Shown: positions 5,501 through 6,051 of the stretch, in pieces | How positions within the stretch are numbered: position 1 is the first letter of the stretch | How the letters are laid out: the number at the start of each line of letters is the position of its first letter | NCBI GenBank assembly: GCA_024643705.1 | Contig: JAHEML010000264.1 | Coordinates: 1 to 6,051, forward strand | Direction of reading: 5' to 3' | Length of the DNA stretch: 6,051 bases | Origin: Caldilineaceae bacterium | Lineage (GTDB): Bacteria > Chloroflexota > Anaerolineae > Caldilineales > Caldilineaceae | Position numbers and translations under genes: made by a program | The notes under the pieces: model-generated | Told to the model about the DNA's origin: nothing | Database searches by the model: none | What the model saw: only the letters and a program-made list of their open reading frames with translations

Positions 5501-5528
5501 TCTTACTCATTATCCTTTCTTCTGTCAA
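5500..5528 (-). promoter_or_regulatory. Candidate transposase promoter inside the IS right end
   Basis: The minus strand holds a perfect -35 TTGACA (complement of 5523-5528) just inside the inverted repeat, with a weak -10 TAAGAG (5500-5505) at 17 bp spacing. A better -10-like GATAAT (5509-5514) is too close to pair with it. A weak or compromised promoter is common for transposase genes. The exact start point is unclear. Confidence 0.3.
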
Positions 5529-5545
5529 TTCTTGCGTAAGTCCTA
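5529..5545. repeat. IS terminal inverted repeat, transposase 5' side
   Basis: TTCTTGCGTAAGTCCTA at 5529-5545 is the perfect inverted copy of 4457-4473 and marks the upstream end of the IS. The first base outside (A5546 against A4456) breaks the symmetry. Confidence 0.92.
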
Positions 5546-5574
5546 ACATTTTACGAGGCTGGCAAAACACCAAT

Positions 5575-5613
5575 AAAAAAAGAGACCCGACAGATGTCGG
5601 GTCTCTTTTATTT
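5575..5613 (-). terminator. Strong intrinsic terminator of the cold-shock gene
   Basis: A 15-bp stem, AAAAGAGACCCGACA (5578-5592) with TGTCGGGTCTCTTTT (5595-5609), has a GC-rich core and a very short loop. On the minus strand it is followed by seven U residues; on the plus strand by TTTTATTT, so it may act in both directions. It lies about 45 bp past the stop codon at 5658 and should insulate the IS from cold-shock gene transcription. Confidence 0.92.
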
Positions 5614-5657
5614 CAATCAACTGGGCAAACGCTCAAGCTGATTGCTTCAGGTCTTTG

Positions 5658-5870
5658 TTAGACCTTCGACACACCAGCGGCGGATGGGCCTTTGGGGCCT
5701 TGCTCGACACTGAACTCGACACGATCGCCTTCGGAGAGGCTACGGAAGCCCTCGGCGACGATTGCGGAATGGTGGACAAAGACATCCTTAGCGCCCGAAT
5801 CGGGAGCAATGAAGCCAAAGCCCTTCTGATCATTGAACCACTTGACGGTTCCCACTTCGCGTTCACTCAT
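5658..5870 (-). CDS. Cold-shock protein, CspA family
   Basis: The 70-residue protein is a single cold-shock domain, an OB-fold that binds single-stranded RNA and DNA and acts as an RNA chaperone in the cytoplasm. The opening GTVKWFND (7-14) is canonical; RNP1 is KGFGFI (16-21) and RNP2 is VFVHHS (30-35), with the aromatic residues that stack on bases all present. The closing VEFSVEQGPKGPSAAGV (51-67) is typical of the family. The ATG at 5870 is chosen because the domain begins here and AAGGAG lies 10 bp upstream; the in-frame extension to 5993 is untranslated leader. A strong terminator follows. Bacteria often carry several paralogues, so I give no symbol. Confidence 0.96.
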   Translation of the reverse strand: MSEREVGTVKWFNDQKGFGFIAPDSGAKDVFVHHSAIVAEGFRSLSEGDRVEFSVEQGPKGPSAAGVSKV

Positions 5871-5874
5871 TGTT

Positions 5875-5890
5875 GGAAAACTCCTTTTCC
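5875..5890 (-). promoter_or_regulatory. Shine-Dalgarno of the cold-shock gene in a hairpin loop
   Basis: The mRNA reads GGAAAA-GGAG-TTTTCC: a perfect 6-bp stem with the Shine-Dalgarno GGAG as its four-base loop. It ends 4 nt before the ATG at 5870. The stem is mostly A-U, so it would be weak and stabilised by cold. It could tune ribosome access with temperature, or simply present the site in a loop. Confidence 0.5.
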
Positions 5891-6040
5891 CATGTACTGA
5901 AATACTTCGACGAACGGTAGACGGTACAAAATGGTGGTTCCCAACAACGACAGCAAAGCCGCTGGATAGTAAGTCCGAGCGGCCTAAGTGCATACTCGTA
6001 GTAAGAACTTACAACATCTTGCAAAAGCAAGTATAGTATA
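5891..6040 (-). promoter_or_regulatory. Cold-shock gene promoter and long structured leader
   Basis: The minus strand has TATACT at 6035-6040 (a good -10, overlapping a second TATACT-like copy at 6030-6035); its -35 would lie just past the window edge. Transcription starting near 6028 would give a leader of about 158 nt, matching the long leaders typical of cspA-type genes. The leader begins with a small hairpin, CTTGC-TTTT-GCAAG (6018-6031), and includes GCCGCT/AGCGGC (5958-5963 with 5978-5983) with a 14-base loop. No other gene is seen here. Confidence 0.45.
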
Positions 6041-6051
6041 AAGCAACGGGC

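Larger units (their letters stand above)
4457..5545 (-). mobile_element. Complete insertion sequence, IS701/IS4-like DDE family
   Basis: The element is 1089 bp with 17-bp perfect terminal inverted repeats and a single intact transposase gene that fills nearly all of it. Its GC content is visibly lower than that of the flanking genes, as expected of an acquired element. It lies between the cold-shock terminator and the methyltransferase leader and disrupts no coding region. TA is found at the extreme ends, which could be part of the repeat or a 2-bp target duplication; no 4-bp direct repeat flanks it. Intact ends and catalytic residues suggest it could still be active. Confidence 0.88.

Noticed and set aside
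5966..5978. GGACTTAC (as its complement) in the cold-shock leader, shared with the IS terminal repeat
   Set aside because: Only 8 bases match and neither the rest of the repeat nor a second end is present; likely chance.
5871..5993. 41-residue N-terminal extension of the cold-shock protein
   Set aside because: Cold-shock domains begin at the ATG at 5870, which has a good Shine-Dalgarno; the extension is structured leader.

Overview
The window looks like an ordinary chromosomal stretch of a moderately GC-rich free-living bacterium. The style of the proteins and of the IS element recalls Chloroflexota (Caldilinea/Anaerolinea-like) or cyanobacteria. This is an impression from remembered families, not from a marker gene. 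All seven genes I can support lie on the minus strand, so transcription runs from high to low coordinates. The long plus-strand open frames are antisense shadows.

From right to left: a cold-shock protein gene (5658-5870) with a long structured leader and a strong intrinsic terminator (5575-5613). Next comes a complete, apparently intact IS701/IS4-like insertion sequence (4457-5545) with 17-bp perfect terminal inverted repeats. Then a class I SAM-dependent methyltransferase gene (3513-4367), whose upstream region the IS borders. Then a conserved protein of unknown function (2527-3270) with three 14-bp tandem repeats ahead of its start. A compact palindromic intergenic repeat follows (2418-2519), then a small antibiotic-biosynthesis-monooxygenase-fold (ABM) gene (2039-2332). 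A likely 150-bp MITE-like element (1886-2039) is inserted exactly at the ABM stop codon. Beyond it lies a nucleotidyltransferase-like gene with a DUF4037-like C-terminus (975-1805), a non-ATG start and a degenerate active-site motif, followed by an intrinsic terminator. Last is a PHP-domain phosphoesterase gene (710 down to the window edge, 3' end missing) with a good extended -10 promoter.

I see no operon-like pathway linking these genes. They read as separate small housekeeping or accessory units, with three different repeat or mobile elements in the spaces between them. I found no CRISPR array, tRNA, rRNA, phage module or recognisable defence system. The most interesting signals are the MITE-like insertion at the ABM stop codon, the Cys-for-Asp change in the nucleotidyltransferase motif, a Shine-Dalgarno sequence in the loop of a perfect hairpin before the cold-shock gene, and the 14-bp iterated sequence before the unknown conserved gene.
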